Source of the DNA: Verrucomicrobiia bacterium
GTDB taxonomy: Bacteria > Verrucomicrobiota > Verrucomicrobiia > Limisphaerales > UBA9464
DNA: 41,920 bases
Assembly (NCBI GenBank): GCA_019634635.1
Contig: JAHCBB010000038.1
Span: forward strand, 1 to 41,920
Direction of reading: 5' to 3'
This document shows, piece by piece, positions 1-9,156 of this stretch (the stretch's first letter is position 1; the number at the start of each line of letters is the position of its first letter). The translations under genes were made by a program, and so were the position numbers. The notes under the pieces are model-generated. The model had not been told where the DNA came from and ran no database searches. It worked only from the letters and a program-made list of their open reading frames with translations.

Positions 1-340
1 CTAACCTGATGGGGTGAGGCCGTTACCCGGTGGGGTGAGGCTCCCGCCGAACCGTACGTGTCGCCGCGAGCCGGGCCTTTGGCGACCCCACACGCGGACG
101 GCTCCGCGGAGCGTCCCCACCACCGGAATGGGAGTTGGAGTCCCACGACCCGGTGACATCGGTGGGGCAAGGCTCCTGCCGAGCTGTCCATGCAACTGCA
201 AGCCGGGCTTGTGGAGACTCCGCGCGCTGACAGCTCCGCGGAGCGTCGCCCCACCGGGTTGGGGAACTGATGGGCGGTCTGATGGGCTGCGGGTCTCAAC
301 TGGTGGGGCGAGGCCGTTATCCGGTGGGTGGGATGGGCAT
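1..340 (-). repeat. Edge of palindromic repeat array (2 units plus fragments)
   Basis: Two copies of the same ~102-bp element that forms the large array at 14537-15774, here in the opposite orientation. The first core spans about 25-126 and is close to the array consensus. The second spans about 158-259 and is clearly diverged, although its GCTCCGCGGAGC palindrome and CCCCACCGGGT end are intact. Spacer-like sequence with ATGGGCGGTCTGATGGGCTG follows, then a broken third start near 310-335. Bases 1-24 are spacer, so the array may continue to the left of the window. Long open frames run through these repeats on both strands; I regard them as artefacts of GC-rich palindromic sequence, not genes. 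Confidence 0.85.
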
Positions 341-384
341 GGGTTGGAGGACGGTGAGCCCCACCTTCTTATTGGGGGAGATTG

Positions 385-399
385 CCCGCCGGAGGCGGG
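385..399 (-). terminator. Possible hairpin downstream of maf
   Basis: CCCGCC, a three-base GGA loop and GGCGGG form a perfect 6-bp GC stem 15 bases beyond the maf stop codon, in the position of a transcription terminator. There is no T-run after it on the minus strand, so a classical intrinsic terminator is not demonstrated. Confidence 0.25.
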
Positions 400-413
400 G
401 TGGCCCCACGCAC

Positions 414-1025
414 CTACCAGCGGGAGAGGGCGGCGCGCAGGGCCTCGAGCGGGAGACCGACGATGTTGCTCCGGGAGCCTTCCACCCGCTCCACCAGGAG
501 GTCGCCGCGTTCCTGAATGGCATAGGCCCCGGCTTTATCCAGCACCGCCACCTGCGCCAGGTAGGTGGCGATGGTGGTGTCGTCGAGCGGACGAAACCGC
601 ACGTAACTCGCCTCGGAGAGCAGCCGCATCCGGCTGGCCCGGGCCAGCACCAGGCAGACGCCGGTCACCACCTCGTGGGTGCGACCGGAGAGCCGCGACA
701 GCATCGCCCGCGCTTCCGAGAGGTCCGCCGGCTTGGCCAGCGACTGGCCATCCAAGAACACGAGGGTGTCGGCACCGATCACCAGGTGGTCGGGAAACCG
801 CCCGGCAAGCGCCATGGCCTTTCGCTGAGCATTGATCTCGCAGAGACGCCGCGAACCGAGTGAGGCGTCGTCGAGTTCCGTCGCATCGGACGGCACGGTC
901 TCGAACCCGGGCAGAATCTGGCGCAGCAGTTCCACGCGCCTGGGGGACCGCGAGGCCAGCAGCACCGGGGGCAGATCCCGGGTGAGGACCGGCTGGACGT
1001 CGTCGGCCCCGGAGTCGCCGGTCAT
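414..1025 (-). CDS. maf: Maf-family nucleoside triphosphate pyrophosphatase
   Basis: This 203-residue protein is of usual family length apart from a ~20-residue N-terminal extension. The Maf signature LLASRSPRR lies at residues 22-30, GADT with the catalytic Asp at 84-87, KP at 98-99, SGRTHEVVTGV at 113-123 and DKAGAYAIQ at 163-171. Family members hydrolyse non-canonical or modified nucleoside triphosphates (dTTP/UTP or m7GTP, depending on subgroup) to monophosphate and pyrophosphate in the cytoplasm. The subgroup cannot be fixed by eye. The ATG overlaps the stop of the upstream spermidine-synthase-like gene by four bases (ATGA), so the two are probably translationally coupled. Confidence 0.93.
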   Translation of the reverse strand: MTGDSGADDVQPVLTRDLPPVLLASRSPRRVELLRQILPGFETVPSDATELDDASLGSRRLCEINAQRKAMALAGRFPDHLVIGADTLVFLDGQSLAKPADLSEARAMLSRLSGRTHEVVTGVCLVLARASRMRLLSEASYVRFRPLDDTTIATYLAQVAVLDKAGAYAIQERGDLLVERVEGSRSNIVGLPLEALRAALSRW

Positions 1026-4000
1026 CGGCTGAGCCCCTGCGTGTTCATCACGGTGCCCAGGATCCTGCGGGCGTGGTACTCGAGCAACGGGTCGCGGTAG
1101 GTGGATTTTTCGCCGAGGAATCCGCGCTGGGCGGCCTCCTTGACCAGTTGCACCGCCGTGGCGAGGTCACCTCGTTGCTCGAACAACTGAAGCATGCGCG
1201 CGATCACCTGGCGCGGCGCGCGCGGGTCGAGATCGAAGGAATAGGGGCCGTCGTCGGGCGATGCGGTCGAGAACACCCGCAGCGCCAGCGCCAGGAACTG
1301 CGCCTCGTCGCCCCGGTCCCAGAGCACCTCGGCCAGCCGTGCCCGGTGCGCGCGGCGTTGTCCGGCATCATGCTCGATCAGGTCGTTCAACACCCCCTCC
1401 AACTCCTCGGTGGGGGGCAGATAGTAGGCCGAGCGGCGGGTGCGGTGCCGGTCCATCAGGGCCGCGGCCTGCTCCCGCATGAGCACCACATTTTGTTGCT
1501 CGCGGGCCATCTGGAACTCCGGACGCGTCCCCAGGGCCGACGTGATCGCGTCGCGCACGGGCACCTGGACGTCGAGGGAAATGAGCAGCGCCAGGGGCTC
1601 GAGGTTGGTGGCTCCGAGTTCCAGCCAGCGCCACACCTGCGAGCGGAACACGCTGGGATCAGGGATGGACGAGGACCGGAACAGCTCCGCGGAGGCCGCG
1701 AAGTCCCCCTGCGTCATGTTGCCGGGAGGCTTGAGCTGCGTCAGCAGCATGCGCGGACGCCGCTGCCGGGGCTCCGAAACCTCGAGCACCTTGTAGGCGC
1801 CGTCGCGCCGGAAGAATGCCTGCTGTGCGGCGTACTCCAGGACCGGCTTGAAGTCGCTGTGGATCGGGGTCTCGGGATCCACCTCCGGCAGGAACGCGCC
1901 GTCCCCGTGTGGTATCAGTTCCTGCATGAGCAGGGGCTCGAGATGCTGGACCCCCACGCGGGCAAGGTCGGCGCGCACGATGGGGTCCTCGAAGCGCTCC
2001 CGGAACGTCGGGAGGTCCGGACGCTTCGGGGTCATTGAGCCGACCAGCAGCAGGTCCCCGGCGCCGACCTGCCAGATGCCGACGAAGGGGAAGACCGAGC
2101 TGAACGTGTTGACCACCATGTCCACGATCCGGTCGTTGGTCTCGTACACCTGCAACCACTGGGCGACGATGCCGCCCGGTTTCAGGGCGTCGCGGCAGTC
2201 CTGGTAGTATTCGTGGCTGAACACCGCGGCCACCCCGGCCATCCAGGGATTGGACGGTTCGGTGATGATCACGTCGTAGCGGTTGGGCGTGGCCCGTAGG
2301 AACGTCTTGGCATCCTCGACGGCGAGATGGACCCGCGGGTCGTCGAGGGCGTGGTTGTTGACGAACCCGAAGAACTTCCGCGCCACGAACGCCACCTCGG
2401 GCGAGATTTCCACCACGTCCACGTTGGTGATCCCCGGATGGCACAGGGCCGCCCCGACCGTGACGCCGCTGCCGATCCCCACCACCAGCACGTCGCTGGC
2501 GTTGGGGGACAGCATCAGGGGGATCTGGCCGGTGAGCACCTGGGTGGACATGTCGCCGACGGAGGTGGCGTCGGTCTTCCCATTGACGGTCAGCGACAGT
2601 TGTTCGCGTCCGTTGGCCAGCTGGTCGGCGATGACCGCCACCGTGGAGCCGGCACCATCCCGGTGGTAGCGCAGATCCAGGCGGCTGATCATCTCGCGAT
2701 AGGTGGCCACGGTCGGCGGGGCGACACCGGCGCGCCACATGCCGAACGCGAAGGCCCGCCGCCAGCGGGGTTCCAGGCTGGCGGCGCCCAGGAACGACAG
2801 CACCAGCACCACCGCGGGCACCGCCCAGACGAACCGGCGGGCGGGAAACCGCTGGACCAGGATCGCCGTGCCGATCAGGGCGTTGAGCGCGATGCCGATG
2901 GCGAAGGTGTGGGCGAGGCCGAAATAGGGGAGAAACACGAGTCCGCCGAGCACCGCGCCGAGCACGGTGCCGATCGTGTTGACGGCAAACACCTTGCCGA
3001 CCGAACGGCCGGTGACGGACAGCGCCGCGGTGGCCACACGGCTGGCCAGCGGCAGGGTCGTGCCCAGGCAGACTGCCGGAATGAACATGACGGCGAAACA
3101 GATCAACGCCTGGCAGAGCTCGTAGAGGAAGTAGGCCCCCGGCTGGCCGCGGGCGAGGAGGTTGCCGAGCTTGACGAACCACAGGGGCAGCAGGTCGTAG
3201 AACCAGATGGACGCGAACAGCGTGGCCGCCAGGGCGAGCTCGGCGATGCCGAAGGCCACCAGGGTGTTGGCCTGGCGCCGCCACCGCGAAATGATCCAGC
3301 CACCCACCGCGATGCCGCTGATGAACGTGGCCAGCATCAGGGAGTAGGCGTGCGTGCTGGCTCCCATCGCGAGGCCCAGGAGGCGGGTCCAGGCGATCTC
3401 GTACACCATGGCCACGAATCCGGAGAGGCCGATGCCCACCAGCGCCAGCCGGAGCTCGACGGGCGTAAACCGCTCGTCGGTCGCCGCGGGCGCCTCCTCG
3501 ACCGGCGCCTCCTCCCCCCGCTCCGACGCCCGGCTGATGACCAGGGCCAGCACGCCGATGCCCAGACTCATCGCGGCGCCGACGTACACCGTGGCCTCCA
3601 GGCCCAGACGCGGAATCCACCACCAGTCCGCGGCCACGGTCCCGACCACGGCGCCGCTGCTGTTGATGGCATATAGCGCCGCCACGCGCCCGCGCAGTTG
3701 CGACAGCGAGCGGGTCACGAACTTCGTCAGCGCGGGAAGCGTGGCGCCCATCAGCACCGTCGGCAGCAGGATGGTGATCCCGGCGAAGGCAAACTGCATG
3801 GCGAGCCGGATCACCCCCGTCGGCGCCCCGGCCCGGACCAGTCCGAGAAACGCGCCGTGCACCAGTTCGTAGTAGGCGGGGAAGATGAGCGCGAAGACGC
3901 CGATGCCCAGCTCGAGTCCGGCGTAGAAGAGCAGGGGACGGCGCACGCGGTCCGCGAGGGCACCCAGCCAGGCGTTGCCCAGGGCCAGTCCGCCCATGAA

Positions 4001-4153
4001 CGCGGCCAGCACGGCGACGACGGCGTAGCTGGTGTGGCCCAGAAACAGGGCCAGGTAACGGGTCCAGACCACCTGATACAGCAGTCCCGCCACCCCGGAG
4101 AGGAAGAAGGATCCGAGAATCAGGACGTAGGCGGACTTCACGAGTCGGTTCAC
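1022..4153 (-). CDS. Fused membrane transporter-like / spermidine synthase-like protein with C-terminal extension
   Basis: This is a large three-part protein (1043 aa from the proposed start). Residues ~1-490 are strongly hydrophobic and contain an internal duplication: an SG..GLLYQVVWTRYLAL..G block near residue 15 recurs as SGFVAMVYEIAWTRLLGL near 243, typical of MFS-like spermidine-synthase fusions. A Rossmann SAM-type domain follows, with VVGIGSGVTVGA near residue 558, VVEISPEV and IITEPSNPWMAG near 632. The C-terminal ~250 residues look helical and may hold TPR-like repeats. The aminopropyltransferase D-x-T-D-P element is replaced by TEPSNPW, so polyamine synthesis is not assured. The frame stays open to 4318, but that would overlap the SNF2 gene. 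The GTG at 4153, just before the first membrane segment, is preferred. Confidence 0.85.
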   Translation of the reverse strand: MNRLVKSAYVLILGSFFLSGVAGLLYQVVWTRYLALFLGHTSYAVVAVLAAFMGGLALGNAWLGALADRVRRPLLFYAGLELGIGVFALIFPAYYELVHGAFLGLVRAGAPTGVIRLAMQFAFAGITILLPTVLMGATLPALTKFVTRSLSQLRGRVAALYAINSSGAVVGTVAADWWWIPRLGLEATVYVGAAMSLGIGVLALVISRASERGEEAPVEEAPAATDERFTPVELRLALVGIGLSGFVAMVYEIAWTRLLGLAMGASTHAYSLMLATFISGIAVGGWIISRWRRQANTLVAFGIAELALAATLFASIWFYDLLPLWFVKLGNLLARGQPGAYFLYELCQALICFAVMFIPAVCLGTTLPLASRVATAALSVTGRSVGKVFAVNTIGTVLGAVLGGLVFLPYFGLAHTFAIGIALNALIGTAILVQRFPARRFVWAVPAVVLVLSFLGAASLEPRWRRAFAFGMWRAGVAPPTVATYREMISRLDLRYHRDGAGSTVAVIADQLANGREQLSLTVNGKTDATSVGDMSTQVLTGQIPLMLSPNASDVLVVGIGSGVTVGAALCHPGITNVDVVEISPEVAFVARKFFGFVNNHALDDPRVHLAVEDAKTFLRATPNRYDVIITEPSNPWMAGVAAVFSHEYYQDCRDALKPGGIVAQWLQVYETNDRIVDMVVNTFSSVFPFVGIWQVGAGDLLLVGSMTPKRPDLPTFRERFEDPIVRADLARVGVQHLEPLLMQELIPHGDGAFLPEVDPETPIHSDFKPVLEYAAQQAFFRRDGAYKVLEVSEPRQRRPRMLLTQLKPPGNMTQGDFAASAELFRSSSIPDPSVFRSQVWRWLELGATNLEPLALLISLDVQVPVRDAITSALGTRPEFQMAREQQNVVLMREQAAALMDRHRTRRSAYYLPPTEELEGVLNDLIEHDAGQRRAHRARLAEVLWDRGDEAQFLALALRVFSTASPDDGPYSFDLDPRAPRQVIARMLQLFEQRGDLATAVQLVKEAAQRGFLGEKSTYRDPLLEYHARRILGTVMNTQGLSR

Positions 4154-4256
4154 CGCCCGGAACCTACCGGACCGGCTTCCCGCATGACAACGACGGTGTC
4201 CGGCCGTGTCGGGCCGCATCCGGCCTCCCACGACCATGACCGATCGCGGTCGCCGG

Positions 4257-7200
4257 TCAGTCCGCCAGCAGGTAGCGCAGATCGTCGAGGGTGAGGGCTG
4301 CGGAAAACCGCTCTTCACCGAGCACCTCCTCGGCGAGCATCCGCTTGGACTTCTGGAGGGCGCGGATCTTCTCCTCGATGCTGTCTTTGATCAGCAGGCG
4401 GTACGCCATGATTTTGCGCGTCTGCCCGATGCGGTGGGTGCGGTCAATCGCCTGGTTTTCCACGGCCGGGTTCCACCAGGGATCGAACAGCACCACATAG
4501 CTGGCGGCGGTCAGGTTCAATCCCGAGCCGCCGGCCTTGAGTGAGATGAGGAACACGCCCGAGCCCTTGTGTTCCTGGAACTCGCGGACGAGCTCCCCGC
4601 GGTCTTCGGTTTCACCCCCCAGGTACCAGTGGGTCCAGCTCCGCGCCGTCAGGGCGGGCTGGAGCAGCTTCAGCAGGCCGGTGAACTGGGAGAACACGAG
4701 GACCTTCTCCCCCTCCTCCATCAGCGGCTCCAGCGTGTCGAGCAGCGCCTCCACCTTGGCCCCCTCCTGCAGGGCATCGGGCTTGAGCAGGCGCGGGTGG
4801 CAGCAGATCTGCCGCAGCCGCAGCAGCGACGTCAGCAGGTGGAACCGGTCCCGGTTGAGGGCCTCCTCGGTTTGGAGCCGCAGCAGGTGCTGCTGGGCCG
4901 TCTTGAGCTCGGCGCGGTACAGCGTCTTTTGTTCCCCCTCCAGCTCGCAGTAGAGATCCTCTTCAATGCGGTCGGGGAGGTCGCGCGCCACCTGGGCCTT
5001 GGTGCGCCGGAGCAGGAACGGACGCACCCGCGCCGCCAGCCGCGGGCGGGCGAAGAGATCGTCCTTGGCATCATAGAGCCGGTGGAATCCCGCGCGGTTG
5101 CCGAGCACCCCCGGCATGGCGAAGGCCAGCAGGCTCCAAAGGTCGAGCAGCCGGTTCTCGATGGGTGTTCCGGTGAGGACCAGCCGATGATCGGCCCGGA
5201 GCCGTCGCGCCACCTGGGCCGTCTGCGACGACGGATTCTTGATGTTCTGACCCTCGTCGAGGATGGCGGCCAGGAAGTCGGTGCGCGCCAGCTGGTCCTC
5301 GGCGATCCGGAGCTGGGCGTAGTTGATGACATGCAGGTCGGCCAGCTCGCCCGCCGCCGCCAGTTCCTCCGCGGTCGCGCCCCGCCAGACCCGCACCCGC
5401 AGGTCCGGGACAAACCGTTCCGCCTCCGCCCGCCAGGTGTCCTGGACGCTCTTGGGACAGACCACCAGCGAGGGCAGGCCGCGGCGTCCGTCCGTCCCGC
5501 CCTCCTGTCGCAGCCACGCGAGCCAGGTCAGGGCTTGAAGGGTCTTGCCGAGGCCCATGTCATCGGCGAGCACCCCGCCAAAGCGGTTGGCCGACAGGTA
5601 GGCGAGGAAGTGGAATCCATCGCGCTGGTACGGACGCAACTCGGCGCGGACGGCGGGGGGGAGTTCCGGGGTGACCCGGGCCTTCAACTCGGAGGCGCGG
5701 CGTTCGATGACGGCCGCGGTGGCCTCCGGCAGGAACCGCCGGGCTGCCGGGTCGGCGAGTTGGAGGGCGTGCAGGCGCTGGGGGTCGGCCGAGAGCTGGC
5801 GCGGGGTGAGGCCGATCCGGGCGAGATCCGATTCCTCCTGATCGGTCAGTTGATACTCCAGGCGCTTCCACCCGAGCTTGCCGAGTTGGACCCATTGTCC
5901 CCGGGCGGCGATCAGGGCCTGGATTTCCTCCGGGGTCAGCGTGGTGTCGGACACGCTGACCACCACCTTCAGGTCGAACCAGTCGGGGCCCGCCTCCGAC
6001 GCTTCGAGGCGCAACGTGCCCGCCACCGTGCCGTCGCGCAGCGTGGCGAGCTTGCTGCAAAGACTGACCCGGGCGGACGCCGGCAACTGATCAAGCAGGG
6101 AGCGGAAGCGTTCCGGAAACGCCCGGGTGACGCGCGCGGAGAATGTGCCCCTGTACGGATCCGGCTTGAACCCCGCATCCAGCAGCCGGGTTGGAAACCC
6201 GGCGAGGTCGGAGCGGTCGAGGACCACCAGTCCCTTGTTGAATCCGTTCGTGGCGGTTTCCTCAGTCCAGCCGCTGTCCGAGAGTTGATGCGGGAAGTGA
6301 CCGTCGGGCGTGGCGGCGGACATCAGCAGTTGGCAGTACTCGGTCGTGGCCCCGTCGTACCGGATCACCTCCGCACGCAGGGCGAGCTGGAGCGGGCACA
6401 CGGTCGTCCGGCTGCGGATCCGTCCCGGCATTTCCACCCCGGCCCGCTCCAGCAATCGCAGGCCGGCTGTGGATTCGAGCACCCGGGACGGAACGGCGGC
6501 CTGGGGGCCTTTCAGCACGGTGATGCCGACCGGATCGGGTCCGGGGAAGATGCCCTTGGCGGTGAGATACACCGTCGGCGTGCCCTGCAGCGTAGCCAGG
6601 ATCTTGGGGACGGGCTTGCCCTCATGGGTCACCAATGCAAACCGGTAATCTCCGTCCTCCGTGTCGGGCTCGTTCACCTGCCAGCGCAGGGGATCCGGAG
6701 CCAGGACCAGCGGTTCACCGTCCTCGTTGGCGAAGTATTTGACCGCCTCGGGAATCCGAAGATGGACGCCCAGCCATTCCGCCACACGATGATCCGAGAG
6801 GTCGCATTCGTGGGTGCCGAACCGGTCCAGTCTCAGATAGGACGACCACAACGACGCCGCCCGTGGTTCCAGCCGGTGGGATCCATCATGGGCCAGATCG
6901 GTGAACCGCCCCCCCTTCAGCCATTGCCAGGGCCCCGCATCCGTGCGGATCTCGACCCGGATTCGCAGGGCGTTCAGCCGGAAGCGGATCTCGACCCTCC
7001 CGGCTTCGCGCCGCTCCGCGAGTCCATTGAGCGTCAGCAGCGTCGCCTCCCATTTGCGGATCTCGCGCTCCCGGAAATGCCGTTGCCGCTTGGCGAGGAA
7101 GTCGGGGGTGGGCTTGACCTCCTGGAGGAACGACGGAATGCCGTACCCGCGCTCTTCGGCGAGGCCGTACAGGTACATCCAGAACTCGATTTCGGACTCG

Positions 7201-7778
7201 GGCGGTTCTGAATACAGATCCACCCGCTCGAAGCTGGGCATGCGTCCCGGCCAACCCAGGGACCAGAGCGCGCTCTCGGTGACCGTGCCCTGGCGGTACA
7301 GTTCCTTCACGGTCCGGACAAACCGTCGCTCCGCCTCGCGCAGGGCCCGTCCGTTCGCCTTCCGTGCCGCGGCCTCGAGGCTGGTGTTTTCGGATGGGGC
7401 TGCGGGCGCAGATGACGCGGCCGCTTTGGGCTCGGCTCCGTCACCCGCCATCTGGTCCAGGTAGCGCCTGAGGACGGCGGCGATGTGGACGCATTGGTGG
7501 ATGTTGCAGCCCGGGGTGGAGCACCACTGGATCCACTCCTCCGTTTCGGGATCGAACTCCATTTCCACCCCGACCCTGGGGGGCACGGACACCACGGCCT
7601 CGAGGCTCAGCCCTTCTTCGTCAAGGTCTTCGAAGTTGACAAGGTTGGCCGTCACGAGGCGTACGGCCGCTTTTCGAACCCGCGAGGGCAGGGAATGCCA
7701 AAGTGCGTTGGCCGCTTCAACCGCGCGCGAGGTCACCGATGGTTCCATCCGACGGGGATTCACCCACGAACGCCTCAC
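4257..7778 (-). CDS. SNF2-family DEAD-like helicase with N-terminal SWIM-type zinc finger
   Basis: A 1173-residue cytoplasmic ATPase of the bacterial SWI2/SNF2 class. The N-terminal region has a SWIM-like cluster (C86, C91, C96, H98). A long (~550 aa) bacterial-specific region precedes the motor. The motor begins with LRPYQRDGFHFLAYL, then Walker A DDMGLGKT near residue 738, Walker B DEGQ near 840 and motif III LTGTPIENRL. The second RecA lobe has VFSQFTGLL near 1025, SLKAGGSGLNLT and DRTHRIGQ near 1117. The full motif set argues for an active dsDNA translocase; the substrate is unknown. The longest frame starts at a GTG (7778). An ATG ten codons in (7748) is equally possible, and neither has a clear Shine-Dalgarno. 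No restriction or phage-defence partners are adjacent. Confidence 0.93.
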   Translation of the reverse strand: MRRSWVNPRRMEPSVTSRAVEAANALWHSLPSRVRKAAVRLVTANLVNFEDLDEEGLSLEAVVSVPPRVGVEMEFDPETEEWIQWCSTPGCNIHQCVHIAAVLRRYLDQMAGDGAEPKAAASSAPAAPSENTSLEAAARKANGRALREAERRFVRTVKELYRQGTVTESALWSLGWPGRMPSFERVDLYSEPPESEIEFWMYLYGLAEERGYGIPSFLQEVKPTPDFLAKRQRHFREREIRKWEATLLTLNGLAERREAGRVEIRFRLNALRIRVEIRTDAGPWQWLKGGRFTDLAHDGSHRLEPRAASLWSSYLRLDRFGTHECDLSDHRVAEWLGVHLRIPEAVKYFANEDGEPLVLAPDPLRWQVNEPDTEDGDYRFALVTHEGKPVPKILATLQGTPTVYLTAKGIFPGPDPVGITVLKGPQAAVPSRVLESTAGLRLLERAGVEMPGRIRSRTTVCPLQLALRAEVIRYDGATTEYCQLLMSAATPDGHFPHQLSDSGWTEETATNGFNKGLVVLDRSDLAGFPTRLLDAGFKPDPYRGTFSARVTRAFPERFRSLLDQLPASARVSLCSKLATLRDGTVAGTLRLEASEAGPDWFDLKVVVSVSDTTLTPEEIQALIAARGQWVQLGKLGWKRLEYQLTDQEESDLARIGLTPRQLSADPQRLHALQLADPAARRFLPEATAAVIERRASELKARVTPELPPAVRAELRPYQRDGFHFLAYLSANRFGGVLADDMGLGKTLQALTWLAWLRQEGGTDGRRGLPSLVVCPKSVQDTWRAEAERFVPDLRVRVWRGATAEELAAAGELADLHVINYAQLRIAEDQLARTDFLAAILDEGQNIKNPSSQTAQVARRLRADHRLVLTGTPIENRLLDLWSLLAFAMPGVLGNRAGFHRLYDAKDDLFARPRLAARVRPFLLRRTKAQVARDLPDRIEEDLYCELEGEQKTLYRAELKTAQQHLLRLQTEEALNRDRFHLLTSLLRLRQICCHPRLLKPDALQEGAKVEALLDTLEPLMEEGEKVLVFSQFTGLLKLLQPALTARSWTHWYLGGETEDRGELVREFQEHKGSGVFLISLKAGGSGLNLTAASYVVLFDPWWNPAVENQAIDRTHRIGQTRKIMAYRLLIKDSIEEKIRALQKSKRMLAEEVLGEERFSAALTLDDLRYLLAD

Positions 7779-8021
7779 CGGCTCAATGGCGCGCTATTCA
7801 CCACCTGTTCACAAGTGGAGTGACCCTGACATGCCACTGGGTCCGTCCGGCCAGGGTCCGTTCCTTCCGGCTGAACGCCGGGGGAACCCAGGGACCGAAG
7901 GTCGGGACTGCGGATCAAGCCATGACGCTCACCGCCAAGCGGGTGGTGGATTGGGTGCCTGGATTTTGTCAGGGCGAGCCGGTTCCCCCGAGCGCTCAAG
8001 CCACCTAGAAAAGGCCTTCGC

Positions 8022-9068
8022 TCATGGACCGGCGATTGCCTGGGAATCCGGGTGCGCACGCTGCCCACCTGCAGCGCTTGGTGCGAACCAGGCGATGGCT
8101 TCATCGAGGGAGTCGTCGAGGCGATTCTGCGGACGCCAGCCCAGTTCCTCGATGGTGTCCTGAAGGTCAAAAAACTGACGCTGCCGCGAGAAATAAGCCG
8201 TCTCCCAACAGACGCGATCGCTCCCTCGTCCCGTCACGAAGCCCGCCACGTCGTTGAGAATTCCCGCCGCCGCCACCAGTCCAAACGGGATCCAGGCCCT
8301 GGGCGCCGGCCGGCCGATCCGCCGGGCGACCCGCGACAGGAATTCTTCCAGCCAGAGATTTTCATGACCGAGAATGTACCGACGGCCCGGCTGGCCCCGG
8401 CGGGCCACCGCGACAAGCCCTTGGGCCACATCCTCGACGGCCACCAGGTTCAGTCCCGTGCGGGTGCACCCCGGAAAACGACCCCACATGAGGTCACGGA
8501 TCATCTGTCCGGTCGGGGTGGGACGCTCATCACCAGATCCGATTGGAGCCGTCGGGCTTGCGATCACGACCGGCTGGCCCGACTCGGCCGCGCACAGCGC
8601 CTCCTGCTCCGAGTGCCACTTTGAAATCTTGTAGGCGCACCCCGGGGGTGGGCGGGCGGGACGGTCCTCACGGGTGATCAGCCGACCCCGTGCGGACAAA
8701 ATGCCGGCCGTGCTGCAGTGAACGAACCGGTCCGCACCCGCCCGTCGTGCCGCCTGGAGCATGCGGCGGGTTCCCTCGACGTTCGTGCGCCACAGCGAAG
8801 CCCGGTTGCGCCATCCGAAGCAGTAGAGCCCGGCGAGGTGGTAGACGTTCCCAATCCCCCGGCAGGCGCTGGCGACCCGGTCTTCCCCCTGGGACCCGTC
8901 CAGATCCCCCTCGTGGATTTCGACGGCATCCCCGAACAACGTCCGGGCCTTTTGCGCCGACCGGCAGAGGACCCGGACCGTGGCCCCCGACCTCAGGAGC
9001 TGCCAGACCAGGTGGCGGCCAATGAATCCGGTGGCACCAGTGACAAGATTGAAGGGCGGGCCCGCCAT
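8022..9068 (-). CDS. hpnA: HpnA-like NAD(P)-dependent sugar epimerase/dehydratase (extended SDR)
   Basis: A 348-residue extended short-chain dehydrogenase from the ATG at 9068; the frame is open further upstream, but nothing before MAGPPF looks like the family. The Rossmann motif TGATGFIG is at residues 10-17, a catalytic S/T at 119-120 and YKISK (Y146, K150) is present. The segment PTPTG at 183-187, TGLNLVAVEDVAQG at 204-217 and RRYILGHENL fit the hopanoid-associated epimerase HpnA and related dihydroflavonol-reductase-like proteins. The facing remnant of an HpnK-like gene 88 bp away supports this assignment. No squalene-hopene cyclase is in the window, so a hopanoid role is inferred from family resemblance only. 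A general NAD-dependent epimerase is the fallback call. Confidence 0.8.
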   Translation of the reverse strand: MAGPPFNLVTGATGFIGRHLVWQLLRSGATVRVLCRSAQKARTLFGDAVEIHEGDLDGSQGEDRVASACRGIGNVYHLAGLYCFGWRNRASLWRTNVEGTRRMLQAARRAGADRFVHCSTAGILSARGRLITREDRPARPPPGCAYKISKWHSEQEALCAAESGQPVVIASPTAPIGSGDERPTPTGQMIRDLMWGRFPGCTRTGLNLVAVEDVAQGLVAVARRGQPGRRYILGHENLWLEEFLSRVARRIGRPAPRAWIPFGLVAAAGILNDVAGFVTGRGSDRVCWETAYFSRQRQFFDLQDTIEELGWRPQNRLDDSLDEAIAWFAPSAAGGQRAHPDSQAIAGP

Positions 9069-9156
9069 GAAAGGGGGGGCAGGATCAGGCCCGACCCGGT
9101 CGGAAGGGCAAAGCAAATCTCGCCAAACCCCCTGACAATTTTCAGCCTCCGCCCCG

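Noticed and set aside
1073..3676. Long plus-strand open frames opposite the spermidine-synthase-like gene (for example 2327-3676)
   Set aside because: They are antisense shadows of a high-GC coding frame, with low-complexity Gly/Arg/His-rich translation and no recognisable domain.
4154..4318. N-terminal extension of the spermidine-synthase-like protein to 4318
   Set aside because: The added residues are Arg/Pro-rich, have no membrane character and overlap the 3' end of the SNF2 gene. The GTG at 4153 directly precedes the first hydrophobic segment.
7779..8021. A possible small gene or RNA in the gap between the SNF2 and HpnA-like genes
   Set aside because: Frames here are short, start inside neighbouring genes and show no recognised motif. 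I see no tRNA-like cloverleaf or convincing promoter.
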